Assembly: GCA_946807835.1 (NCBI GenBank) | Contig: OX327711.1 | Location: 12,497,501 to 12,561,500, forward strand | Origin: Ailanthus altissimus | Lineage: Eukaryota > Streptophyta > Magnoliopsida > Sapindales > Simaroubaceae | Direction of reading: 5' to 3' | Length of the DNA: 64,000 nucleotides | Program-made: the position numbers and the translations under genes | The notes under the pieces: generated by a model | The model's input: the letters and a program-made list of their open reading frames with translations, nothing else | Told to the model about the DNA's origin: nothing | Database searches by the model: none | Part shown: piece after piece, positions 12,116 to 22,679 of the stretch | Position numbering within the stretch: the stretch's first letter is position 1 | Layout of the letters: each line of letters begins with the position of its first letter

Positions 12116-15100
12116 ATGGCTATACCCAAGTATGAGGTAGAGAAATTCAACGGTACAAATGACTTTAATCTGTGAAATATGAAGGTTAAGGTGTTGTTAG
12201 TGAGTAAATGGTTGGGTTCAGCATTAGAGGAGACTACAACTCCATCTAGTTAAGAAGAGAAGACGCTAGATTCATCTAAAACTGAAGCAGAAAAAATGAA
12301 CATTTAAGAAAGAGCTAACAACACAATCGTTTTATCATTGAGTGATGAAGTACTGAAGGAAGTAGCAGGAGAGACGCAGTGATTGGTCTTTGGAAAAAGC
12401 TAGACTCCCTTTTATATACAAAAATCATTGGCCAACATATTGCATATAAAGAAGAAGTTGTATCAACTGTCCATGTCAGAAGGGACGCCGATGAAAGATT
12501 ATATAGACACATTCAATAAGATCATTCTTGATCTTGAGCATATTAATATCAAGATAGAAGATGAAGATAGAGCAATTATCCTATTGAGTTCACTCCCTAA
12601 GAGTTATGAAAACTTTGTTGATACGTTACTCTACGGCAGAGAGAGTTTAACGATGAGCGATGTAAAATCATCATTAAACTCAAAGTTATTAGGGAAGTAG
12701 ATCAAGGGCAATGCAGAAAGTCTATCTGTAAGAGGAAGGCCCTCATATAGAAATGGACGAAAAAAGGTTCAAGACCGAAGTCTAGAACTCCTAGGAAGTA
12801 CTATTGCTGTAAGAAGATGAGCACTTTATAAAGGATTTTTCAGAGAAGAAAGTACAAGACAAAAAGAAAACAGATGATGCGCTTGCCTATGATGATAGCT
12901 ACAACAGCGCAGAGACACTCGTCGCTACTGATAGTAAGAATGTTGAATAATCGATTGTTGATTCTGGATGTACATTTCCCTTGTGCCTACACAAGTCCTA
13001 GTTTATAAATTTTCAGCCTATTGGTGGTGGTAAGGTGTTAATGGGTAATGATGTTGCATGTCAGATGATGGAAATTAGTAATGTTAAACTTAGGCTACTT
13101 GATAGGCGAATGAGAGAGTTGACAGATGTTAGGTATGTTCCTGACCTCAAGAGGAACTTGATCTTACTAGGGACTTTAGACTAGAATGAGTGTTTCATTA
13201 GGATCGACGGAGGAGTTTTAAGAGCATTGAAGGGTTCTATGGTGATAATAAGAGGAGAGAAGCATAAAGGTGTTTATGTGCTTAAGGGTGAAGTTGTGAG
13301 TGGTTCTGTATTATTCTCTATAGATGATGAGAATATGCAAATCAAGTTATGGTATCTTAAACTGACACACCTAGGCGAGAGAAATCTAAAATAGTTATTT
13401 AGTCAAAAAGGCGTTTGGTGAGAATAAGTTCTAGCCATTGGAGTTTTGTGAGCATTGGTGCTTGGGAAAGCACATAGGGTGAGGTTTAGTATCGGCGAGC
13501 ATAAGACTAAAGTTACTTTTGACTACATATACTCGGATCTTTGGGGACTACCTTAGACAGCTACTCATGGTGGTGCCAAATATTTTTTTAGTTTGATTGA
13601 TGACTATTCAAGAAAGTTGTGGGTTTATGTGTTGAAGAGTAAGGATTAAACGTTTGATGTGTTCAAGACTTGAAAGGCTATTGTTAAGAATCAGACTGGC
13701 AAAAGAGTGAAGAGGTTGAAAATAGACAATGGCCTTGAGTTTTGTAATAGAGAGTTTGATGGGTTTATGCCAAGTATGGGATTGCAATAGAATGAATAAG
13801 ACCCTACTTGAAAAGGTTAGATGAATGCCTACTAATGCAAAAATGTCCAAGGTTTTTTGGAGAGAAGTTGTAGTGACTGCAGCTTATCTGATTAATAGAA
13901 GTCCCTTATTAGCAATTGACTTTAAGACGCCAGAAGAGAAATAGTATGGCAATTCTCCCAAGTATGAATACTTCAGAATATTTGGTTGCCTTACCTTTAT
14001 ACATGTTAAGGAATGAAAGTTGGAACCTATGAGTGAAAGGATACAAGGTGTGGTGTAAAGTCTTGATACCATCAAGGAGTATCATAAATCGTGATGTAAC
14101 GTTCGATGAGATGACTATACCGAAAGTCTCCCAAGAAGATAAGAAAGAAGAACCTGTGTCCAAGGAAGACTCAGTACCCGAGTTAATAAAATTTGAAGTG
14201 GAGCTTAAGAGTAGATTTGATATGCCCTCAGATCATCACTTCAACAATTAGATCCTTGAAGATGATCCAAGAATATCGGAGAGTTCCTCTAAGTCCACCC
14301 AAGGAAAGACTAAGACTCTTGAGATGAAACTTGAAGAGTACCAGCTAGCCAGAGACAAGCTAAGGAGAAAGATTAACCCACCAATCAGGTATGCACAAAC
14401 AGATTTGGTTGCTCATGCTTTTAATTTTGCTCACACTCTTAAGTATAATGTGCCTAGAACATATGGTGAGGATATGAAGAGTAAAAACAAGAAAGAATGG
14501 CAGCAAGCCATAGAAAAAAAATCAGTTCTCTTAGGAAGAACAATATCTGAAAATTGGTAGAGAGACTTCAAAAGAAACTAATTGAGTGCAAGTGAGTGTA
14601 TAAGGTGAATGAGGTGATACCGGAGATAGAGCCTACGTGATTCATAGCTAGGTTAGTTGCACAAGGTTTTACTCAAAGAGAGGGAGTTGACTTTCATGAG
14701 ATATTATCTCAAGTCATCAAGCACGCATACATTAGGATCTTGTTAGCCATGTGTACAAATCTTGATTTACATTTAGAGCAGATGGATGTAAAGATAACTT
14801 TTCTACATGGAGAACTTGAAGAGATGATATACATGGCACAACCGTAAGGGTTTGAGAAACCTGGGAAAGACGATTATGCTTGTTTACTAAAAAAGTTATT
14901 ATATGGGTTAAAGCAATCACCTAGACAGTGGTGTAGAAGATTTAATGAGTTTATGATGGCTTATGGCTTTAGTAGGAGCAAGTATGATGGATGTATATAC
15001 TTCAAGAACATATATTGTGGGATGATGTATTTGCTTTTATAAGTCGATGATATGTTGATCGCATATAAGAAAATGGAAGAAATATAGAAACTCAAGAAGC

Positions 15101-16800
15101 AGTTGAGTAGGGAGTTTGAGATGAAGGATTTGGGAGCAACGAAGAGAATATTGGGTATGGATATTGAGAGAAAAAAAAAAGAGATGTTATATTCTTGTCT
15201 CAACAGCGATATATACTAAAAATTGTAGAGAAGTTTGGTATGTCCAATGTAAAGGCTATCTCTACTCCTTTGGCCATGCATTTCAAACTTTCAATAGCAC
15301 AGTCGTCAATATCCGAAGAAGAGAAACCGCAAATAAGTAAAGTATCATATGCAAGAGCTGTGTGGAGCATCATGTATGCAATTGTTTGCATAAGACTAGA
15401 CATAGCACAGGCTATGAGTATGGTAAGTAGATACATGGCAAATCCGGGTAAGGATCACTGACTTACAGTGAAGTGGATCTTGAGATATCTCAAAGGGACG
15501 TTGGATCACGGGTTGATGTATAAAATGGATGAGGACAGTAATATAAAGCTCCTTTATCAATCAAACCTTTATGCTTTAAGGTAAGCATCAAAGTAAAGCC
15601 CAGCCCAGAGTAAGAGGATACGTAGACTTAGATTATGCAGGCAATCTAGACAAGAGAAAATCATTGACGGGTTACGTATTCACAGTCTTTGGGTGTAGTG
15701 TATGTTGGAGATCAATTCTACAACATGTGGTTGCACTATCTACTACAGAGGCAGACTACATAGCTATTGGTAAAGCTATCAAGGGGGCTGTGTAGTTGAA
15801 ATGCATATGCGCGAAGGTAATAGCTACTAAAGATGTGAACACCAGTATATATTATGACAGCTATAGTGCCATACACATAAGCAAATATCAAGTGTTCCAC
15901 AAGAGATCTAAACACATTGATGTGCAACTTCATTATATTCAAGAGATTGTCCAAAGTGGTTGTGAGAATATTGATTAAAAATCATTGGAATATGATTTGG
16001 GGATTAAGCCAAGTATGTAGGGTGTGCATGGATCGAAGACGGACGCAAAAGGAGGCAAAAAATGAAAAAGGGCGCACCAGACGCCAGCGCTGCAATGACC
16101 AGGCATGGGCGCTGCGGCGCAAATTCCAGTATGTTAGCGCCGCAGTGCCAGGAAGCCAGCGCTGGATACGGGAACAGTATCCTGAAATTATGAAACTTCC
16201 TAATTTCGTCTCCCATTTGCTCTAGGACTACCTAATACGACTCCCACACATATAGGGAAAACCTAGAACGTCCCAAGGCCTATATAAAGGCTATCAATTG
16301 GCTTGTAAACACATCTTGACAATCTTTGTGATCAAGTTAGTGAGATCTTTGTGATCTTAGAGAGATCTTGGTGATCAACAAATAATCTTAGTGATAATTC
16401 TTAGTGGTTCTTTATGAGAGAAAATCCCTAGAGGGCAAGAGAGAGTTTTCTTTGTGATCTTTCTTGTAATAGGCATACTTTGTGGTTGCCTTGCGATTCT
16501 TAATAAGAGAAGAGTGTGATCTTGATCCGCCGTGAACGTAGGCAAGTTGCCGAATCACGTAATTCTTTGTGTGTTTATCTTCTACCCATTTCTTTCTTTT
16601 ATTTCTTAATAACTTGTTCTGCATTATTATATTACTTGGGTGAATTGTTTAGCTTTGTTTGTGTGCTTCCGCTTCAACAGTGGTGAAATTAGTTTAATAA
16701 AGATAGCGTTGTCTAAAAATCATGCTGACATGTTGACTAAGCCACTTTTTTCAGTTAAGTTCATCCTATACAAGGACTTAACTAAAGTCACTACTTTGTA
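12116..16800 (+). pseudogene. Copia A gag-pol, decayed and interrupted
   Basis: The gag ATG is at 12,116. The first gag block has early stops; an open piece at 12,428-12,700 (90 aa, UBN2-type gag) survives. The protease motif DSG lies at about 12,957-12,974, the gag-pre-integrase HLG at about 13,365-13,380, and the integrase core segment LIDDYSR at about 13,594-13,615. RT landmarks are ARLVAQGF near 14,645-14,670 and LYGLKQSP near 14,898-14,922. In the catalytic YVDD the Tyr codon is now TAA (about 15,040-15,054). RNase H runs from about 15,480 to 15,960 and resumes at 16,685 after the inserted solo LTR, ending in the usual ADMLTKPL segment near 16,727-16,750. Many further stops and frameshifts make it non-functional. 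Confidence 0.9.
15961..16679 (+). mobile_element. Solo LTR nested in Copia A RNase H
   Basis: 719 bp, TGTGAGAATA to CTTCAACA, with a perfect 5-bp target duplication GTGGT at 15,956-15,960 and 16,680-16,684. It is related to the LTRs of Copia A but closer to the solo LTR at 49,478. It contains a GC-rich array (16,070-16,165), a TATA box (16,281-16,289) and a U5 hairpin motif (about 16,520-16,560). Removing the LTR and one GTGGT leaves the surrounding RNase H frame continuous, which shows the exact event: insertion of a full element, then LTR-LTR recombination. Confidence 0.95.
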
Positions 16801-16870
16801 AGAGTGATCGAAGATATGGAGATGAGAGATCGAATTATTTTGTGAATGATTTTGAATCAAGGAGAGGATT

Positions 16871-17619
16871 TGTAAGAAAGTTGATTAAAAATTATCGGGA
16901 TATAATTTGAAAAACAAACCCAAGTACATTAGGTACGTGAAGATTGAAGACGGATACAAAATGAGGCGAAAGATGTATCTGGCGATGCCCAGGTATGGGT
17001 GTCATGGCGCCAGGTTATGAGGCTGCAGCGCCCAAAATAGCACCTAGGCTCTGCAGTGCCTAAAACAGCACTTGGGTGCCGCAGCGCCAAGTGCTCAGCA
17101 CTGCAGCACCAGAAGCTGGGCGCCACAGCACTCAACACGATAAGTTATTTCCTAAGTTGATTTGGCCTATTTAGACTTCCACTTGTTCCAAGATTCTCTA
17201 ATACAATTCTCATACGTTTAAGACAAACATAAGTCGTCCTAAAGCTTATATAAATACTCTCTATTGCCTTATAAATATATCTTAGTGAAATCTCAGTGAG
17301 AAAACAAAAAAATCTTTGTGATTAGAGTTGAGTCTTTGTGATCAAACATACTTTGTGATTCTTGGTAAGAGAAAACGCTTTAGTGTAAGAGAGAGTGTTT
17401 ACTTTGTGAATCTTTCTTGTAAAATGCATACTTTGTGAATGTCTTGAGATTCAATAATAAAAGTGTATGATCTTTATCCACCGTGAACATAGGCAAGTTG
17501 CTGAACCACATAAATTTTGTGTGTTCCTCTTCTACCTTTCTCTATTTAATTTCTTAATTACTTATTCTGTATTATATTGCTTGGGTTATATTGCTTGTTT
17601 GTGCGCTTCCGCTTCAATA
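16871..17619 (+). repeat. 3' LTR of Copia A
   Basis: 749 bp, TGTAAGAAAG to CTTCAATA (the final CA has become TA), preceded by a purine-rich tract aaggagaggatt. The GC-rich array (16,979-17,140) is longer than in the 5' LTR and accounts for most of the length difference. TATA box at about 17,247-17,255; U5 motif at about 17,470-17,515. Confidence 0.85.
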
Positions 17620-17624
17620 ACGCT

Positions 17625-18630
17625 TCTTAATAATCTTTTTCAAGCATATGCTCAAATGTCCAAATATCATTCATCATTTTGATATCACCCTAAATTAAAA
17701 CTAATTATTTTAGTATTTATGTGCATTTGAGTGATAAGCCAAATTTATTATTTAAAAAAAAAACTTACAAGGCATTTTTTTAAATAATAATAACTTCAAT
17801 CTATAAAACGTTACTTCATTGAATTTATAAAATATTAGAATTCAACTTCTTACTCCATATCTTTAACTATCTTTTACCCACCTTTTAGCAATCGTCATCA
17901 CTTTGTAAGATGTGTAGACTTTATCTTTTAAATATCGTTCAACTCTTTAAAATATAGCCTACAATAATCTCTTTAACTCCATGTCATCAACCAAAAATTA
18001 ATGTATATAAGTAAATTGATATCTCATATATCTCTAACAATCCATTTATGATTCTGATAATGTATTCATCTAATACCATAATTGATAGTAGCATATGAAT
18101 TATTAACAAAATAAAATTAATAACTCTTAAGACTCCTATATACTTATCATTTCAAAAACTAATAAATAAACTATGCCCAAAGATTCGTAAGTGTTACCAA
18201 TCAACTTTTGGTGCTAATAATCCATGTACAAGCATAATCACTTGTTTGAGTCAATGATCATCCTCCTAGTAAAATCTAAATTTTAAATTAAATAATATTA
18301 TATTTATAAGATCTCATTTGATTCACGCCATTTATCGTAAATCATATAGTCACAGGAATATTAAGTTACTTTAACTAAAATATCACTCATTCTATGCCCA
18401 TGAGATACATATGTCTAGTATATTAAGCAATTGGTTCAATAACTATCAAAATAACTAGTTCATCCTTCCTTTAATTGACTAAACACACATTCTCCAATAA
18501 TACAAATATTTGAAATGGTTGGCTATACAACTTCAAGAGGGTTTATAACAAAATTAAATTCTAATATCCTTTGCAATCTATTCCAAAAGCATGTAAATTC
18601 ACATAATAGTCTACATAATATATAACCTAT
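17625..18630 (-). mobile_element. LARD-like internal region, part 2 (non-coding)
   Basis: The second half of the LARD-like interior, between Copia A and the primer site at 18,631. AT-rich, no gag or pol motif, no long frame. Confidence 0.6.
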
Positions 18631-18642
18631 GCTATGATACCA
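18631..18642 (-). promoter_or_regulatory. Primer binding site of the LARD-like element
   Basis: The reverse complement reads TGGTATCATAGC, one base different from the initiator tRNA-Met site TGGTATCAGAGC, directly beside the inner end of the 5' LTR. It shows that this LTR is the 5' LTR of a minus-strand element. Confidence 0.8.
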
Positions 18643-18643
18643 A

Positions 18644-20840
18644 TAGAAATGACCCGACCCAGTCTTTCCCAAGATTAAGAATGATCGTAACTCAAACTAC
18701 TACTAACTTGAGTAAACCAACATACCAAATTTTTATTCAATCTTAAAATCCTCAACAAAAATATAACAAGAAAAATATGTAACTTGTGACAAGAAAGTCA
18801 ATAACATGAAATTATCTCAAATAAGTATATACCCAAATGTCTCCAATAAATATCTAACAAATGAAAGAAAAATAAAAATCCTTGCAGCACTCTGCAGCCA
18901 ATCTTATGAAATCTAATATTATTTAGTTGAAAATGAGCAACTTGGATGGGGAAAACTAAAAGAGAATAGAGGGAAAATAAACTCTATGAGTGGATTTTTT
19001 TTCTAAAATATTTTTCTTAATTTATACTATGTTAACTATACTAATATAATGTAGAGAAATCATTTTAGAATACATTAAAATTCACAGATGCAATATCTAT
19101 AAAAAAACTTAAATATTACTCATTTATCTACATAGTTGAAAACCTTATAAATTTCTCATTTATCTGTTAGTAAATTATTGACCTGATAAATTAAAACTAT
19201 GCTAAAAATTAAAATAGAAAATTTTCTAAAATTCTCATCTATCTGTAAAATAAAATTTATTGAGCTACTAAATTAAAAACTATGCTAGTAACTAAAAATT
19301 ACTTGAAGAATTAACTGGTTGTACTCCTGGTGTAACTATTAACATACGAATATAGCAAAACAATAAGCTGGTCATATACTTGGCGGCACTGCATTGCAGG
19401 CAGAGCAAATATTTTAGCTGGTCGTACATGTATGTGCAAAGCTATGCCCCCAAAGGGTTATGTGTTCAAACACACGGCCCAAAGCCTCTGTATGTGCCTG
19501 ATGTCACGGGTCGGGTACTTGTTATTGACCCAAAAGATTAGCCTATTAGGTAATACTGCATACCCACCCTTATATAACCAAGATCTACCCAATTTCTATT
19601 CGATGTGGGATGTGACATTCTCTCCCACCCAATCACGTGACACCCTCGTCACGGTGTAGCCTAAACTCAATGACCAACCTGACCCGTATTGCCCATCCCC
19701 TGGAGGCTAGGGGACCCACTACCTACGTGACAATCTCTATTGGGGCTCAAGACAGGATTTTTAGGGCCCACTTGGCTTGTATTCCCTTGACTGTATGGGG
19801 GATCCACATCTCACGTGGCAATCTCTATTGGAGCAAATTTTTAGGCCCATATATGAATGAGAATTTGGGTTTGTTCTGATACCACTTGTCACGGGCCGGG
19901 TGCTTACCATTGACTCAAAAAACTAGTCTATTATGTAATGTTGCATACCCACCCTTATATAACAAAGATCTATCCAATTTCTATTCGATGTGAGATATAA
20001 CAGTGAATAGGTCCCAAAGAACTGAATATGAATTTGTAACTGAATAGGAAAGGTGCATGCTAGGTGATTTAAAAACTAATAACTAAAATAATATTTTTAT
20101 AATCAATCTGCAGAATCATAATTCAACTAAAATAATTAGTTAAAATCAAAATAGATATTACTACAACTTAACTTTCAAAACAACAATTATTTCATAATAA
20201 ATATAATACTGCTAAGATTGTGAAGTTAAATGTTCTATTTAGAAATAAAGAAAATAACATCAAATAATTCTTTTTTACTATTACAATAAATTGACACTGA
20301 AAATAGCTCTTCTAAAAATAATAGTAACAACTTTTAACAAGAGTTGCAGCATAACTTAGTAATAGATGAATAAAAGTTTATTAATTTAAATAAAGAACTA
20401 AAATCATATCTTCAAGATTTTAGAATTCGCCAGCATAAACTATATCATATAAAAAAATCTTTGAAATGTAATAAGTGCAAGTAAAGAACTACTTATTTTT
20501 CTTAAAATGTAAATACGAGTAAAATAAAATAAATTTATTATTCCACTCATAAAAATTCCATGTGCACTGATCTATTTCAATACAATGCTTCTATTCTATA
20601 ATAAAGGGTTTTGTCTTATGAGCTCGAAGTAGATTGTTTTTTTTTCTTCCTTGACCCAAACTATAGAGCATTTCTTCCCAAGGTCTTAAATAATGAAAAT
20701 AATAATTTAAGCCTATAAACTAATAGAAATCCAAATTAAGCCATAATTCAAAGCTAATGGTTTTTTAAAACCTTTCAATTTCAACCACTGTTATTTAATC
20801 ATTTTTTCTTATGCATCAAATAATTTTCATTCATTATTAA
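18644..20840 (-). repeat. 5' LTR of LARD-like element, truncated, carrying a TRIM
   Basis: Aligns with 7524-9250 after removing the TRIM at 19,502-20,002. Similarity stops near 20,840, where unrelated sequence with a 25-bp minisatellite begins. The outer ~1.2 kb of the LTR, present in the other copy (9250-10,495), is missing. The truncation prevents a test of the outer target duplication. Confidence 0.75.
19502..20002 (-). mobile_element. TRIM element inside the long LTR
   Basis: Two 116-bp direct repeats (19,502-19,617 and 19,887-20,002), TGTCACGGG to ...ACA, enclose only about 270 bp. On the minus strand a primer site TGGTATCAGA follows the upper repeat after two bases, and a polypurine tract GTGGGAGAGAA precedes the lower repeat. 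These are the diagnostic parts of a terminal-repeat retrotransposon in miniature. The interior is non-coding and depends on another element's enzymes. The matching part of the other long LTR (near 8395-8410) gives the empty site, and the flanks suggest a short duplication containing TGA. Confidence 0.9.
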
Positions 20841-20845
20841 AAAAT

Positions 20846-20947
20846 GGTATTCACTGACGCTAAGTTAGTGTCAGTGAAGGGTTTCACCGATACTATTTTA
20901 TAGTGTTAATGTTGCTCGAGTCAGAAAATTATTGACATTATTTACGG
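20846..20947. repeat. Hairpin-rich junction next to the minisatellite
   Basis: cactgacgctaa is followed at once by ttagtgtcagtg, its reverse complement with one change, at about 20,852-20,877. This could be the end of a DNA transposon with subterminal repeats, but no matching other end was found. Confidence 0.4.
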
Positions 20948-21156
20948 TGTCAGTGAATCTCTGATACCATGGTACATAGTATCAGTAAATCACTAACACC
21001 ATAGTATCAGTAAATCACTGATACCATAGTATCAAAGATTCTTATTACCTATAGTATTAATGAATCTCTACACTATGGTATTAGAGAATCTCTGATACCA
21101 TAGTATCAAAAAATTACTGATACCATGGTACCAGAAAATCATTGATATCGTGGTAA
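20947..21156. repeat. 25-bp minisatellite, about 8 copies
   Basis: Units of the type gtatcagtaaatcactgatac plus ccata repeat with a 25-bp period, one with a 7-bp extension and one short by one base. Neighbouring units pair as gataccatagtatc palindromes. The array lies exactly where the long LTR stops. Confidence 0.85.
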
Positions 21157-22640
21157 CAATAGTAGTTACTATTTATTTATGGCAATTTAATTAAATTAAC
21201 TTTTTAATAATTTAAAATTATAATTTTTGGACCAAAATATTTAATATATATTTAAACTTGAATTCCATAACATTTAAATATATTCCAAATTATTAAATAG
21301 TATGAAACATCATTTTATAACTATTATAATCAAAATATCTCAAAAGTACATTCAACTTCGTTTCATAAATATTACAAACATCGCAAACTAATTGAAAAAT
21401 ATCCTAAACTTAGTCTAAAACATCCTAGTGTTTGAAGTTTAGTTAAACACAAAACTGACACATTAGACTTGCACAAACCAACAATCCATCAAAATAGTTG
21501 AAACAATTCATCCACAACTTAGCGACCATTAAGCAAAATAATCTATGATCACCTCTATTAAAGTAAATAGAAATATATGAATAAATATAAAAAAACTTGA
21601 ACAATATACTTATAAAATATTACAATGACGGTATAAGAATAAAAATCACATCTAAACTAAATTAGATATTAAAAAAAAGTAAAATATAGTTAGTTGTTGC
21701 ACTAGATGGCATAAAAGCTTAGAGAAGATACAAATGCTAAAAAAATCCCTATATTAACCCCAAAACAATTCAAAAATTCTCATATTAGCCTTGGAAACAA
21801 CTCTAAAAGAACCCCTAAAAATTACCCTATATTAACCTTAAAAATAGCCCCAAAATATTAACTATGAAAATTATTATAAAATATGTGTCTAATATCTAAC
21901 AATATTTTTCCTCAGTACCTAACTAGAAACATTAACTATGAAAATTGTTGTAAAATAAATAAATAAATAAAGATGATGAAATATCTTGTGATCTGGTACT
22001 TATAAAGATGAACCTTTTTCGCGTTGCTTTCATCTACAAATCCTGCTCTTGCCATGTCTTTTTTTTATTTATTTCTCACTTTCTCTTCTCTTGTTCTATT
22101 ACATAAATATGCCATGTCTCCAGCCATGTATTTTTCTTGGCCTTCTCGTAAGATTTGCATTTGATTAATGATAATGGTAGAGTGAACAAAATATTACTAC
22201 ATTGTATGGCTATATAAATATTTCATTAAATGGAAATTACTAAATGATAACGTTTCTTATCTTGTCAAAAGTCAAACAATCAAAAGTGAGTTGCATGCAA
22301 CTTACTACCTTACTACTTACGAATGATTGTAATTTGAATAGTAATTCCTTCATAAAAGGTTGAAGTGGAATTGAAAATTCATTGATTGAATAACATATTT
22401 ACATGTTAAGAAATCACTACCTTCAATGAATTATGAGATTAATCGTCTGAATTTGTAAGAGTAGCGACAGGAACATTCCAGAGCCTGACACTGAAGAAAA
22501 ACAGTCCAATTTTTGGAAGTGATGAAAAATACAAATAAATCTACAAAACAGATAGGTAATTTCTAAGTCGGAGCTTAAGGATAGAAGTTGCTTCCAGCCA
22601 ACTATTCATTACAGATTATTAAAACTCCAAGATAAGAATA
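21157..22640. other. AT-rich DNA, no gene recognised
   Basis: No frame or domain. A short imperfect direct repeat containing aacattaactatgaaaatt occurs at about 21,855 and 21,930. The rest is unremarkable AT-rich DNA. Confidence 0.5.
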
Positions 22641-22679
22641 AAAGTTATGCCCATATTTATGGTTTTTATACAACAAAAT

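Larger units (their letters stand above)
11400..17619 (+). mobile_element. Full-length decayed Copia element A (Tork-like), nested in the LARD-like element
   Basis: Two direct LTRs (11,400-12,084 and 16,871-17,619) bound an interior with a tRNA-Met primer site, gag, protease, integrase, reverse transcriptase and RNase H in Copia order. The flanking 5 bases are acact (11,395-11,399) and acgct (17,620-17,624), a target duplication with one change. The two LTRs differ by many substitutions and by the length of a GC-rich array, so the insertion is old. A related solo LTR was later inserted into its RNase H region. The element interrupts the interior of the surrounding LARD-like element. Confidence 0.9.

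Noticed and set aside
15917..16225. 102-codon frame across a solo LTR border
   Set aside because: Starts in Copia A RNase H and runs into the inserted LTR and its GC array; a chance fusion.
19432..19879. Two plus-strand frames at 19.4-19.9 kb
   Set aside because: They lie across the TRIM repeats and interior, which are non-coding by structure.
20947..21156. CRISPR-like regular array
   Set aside because: The 25-bp units are adjacent without unique spacers, in a plant nuclear context; it is a minisatellite.
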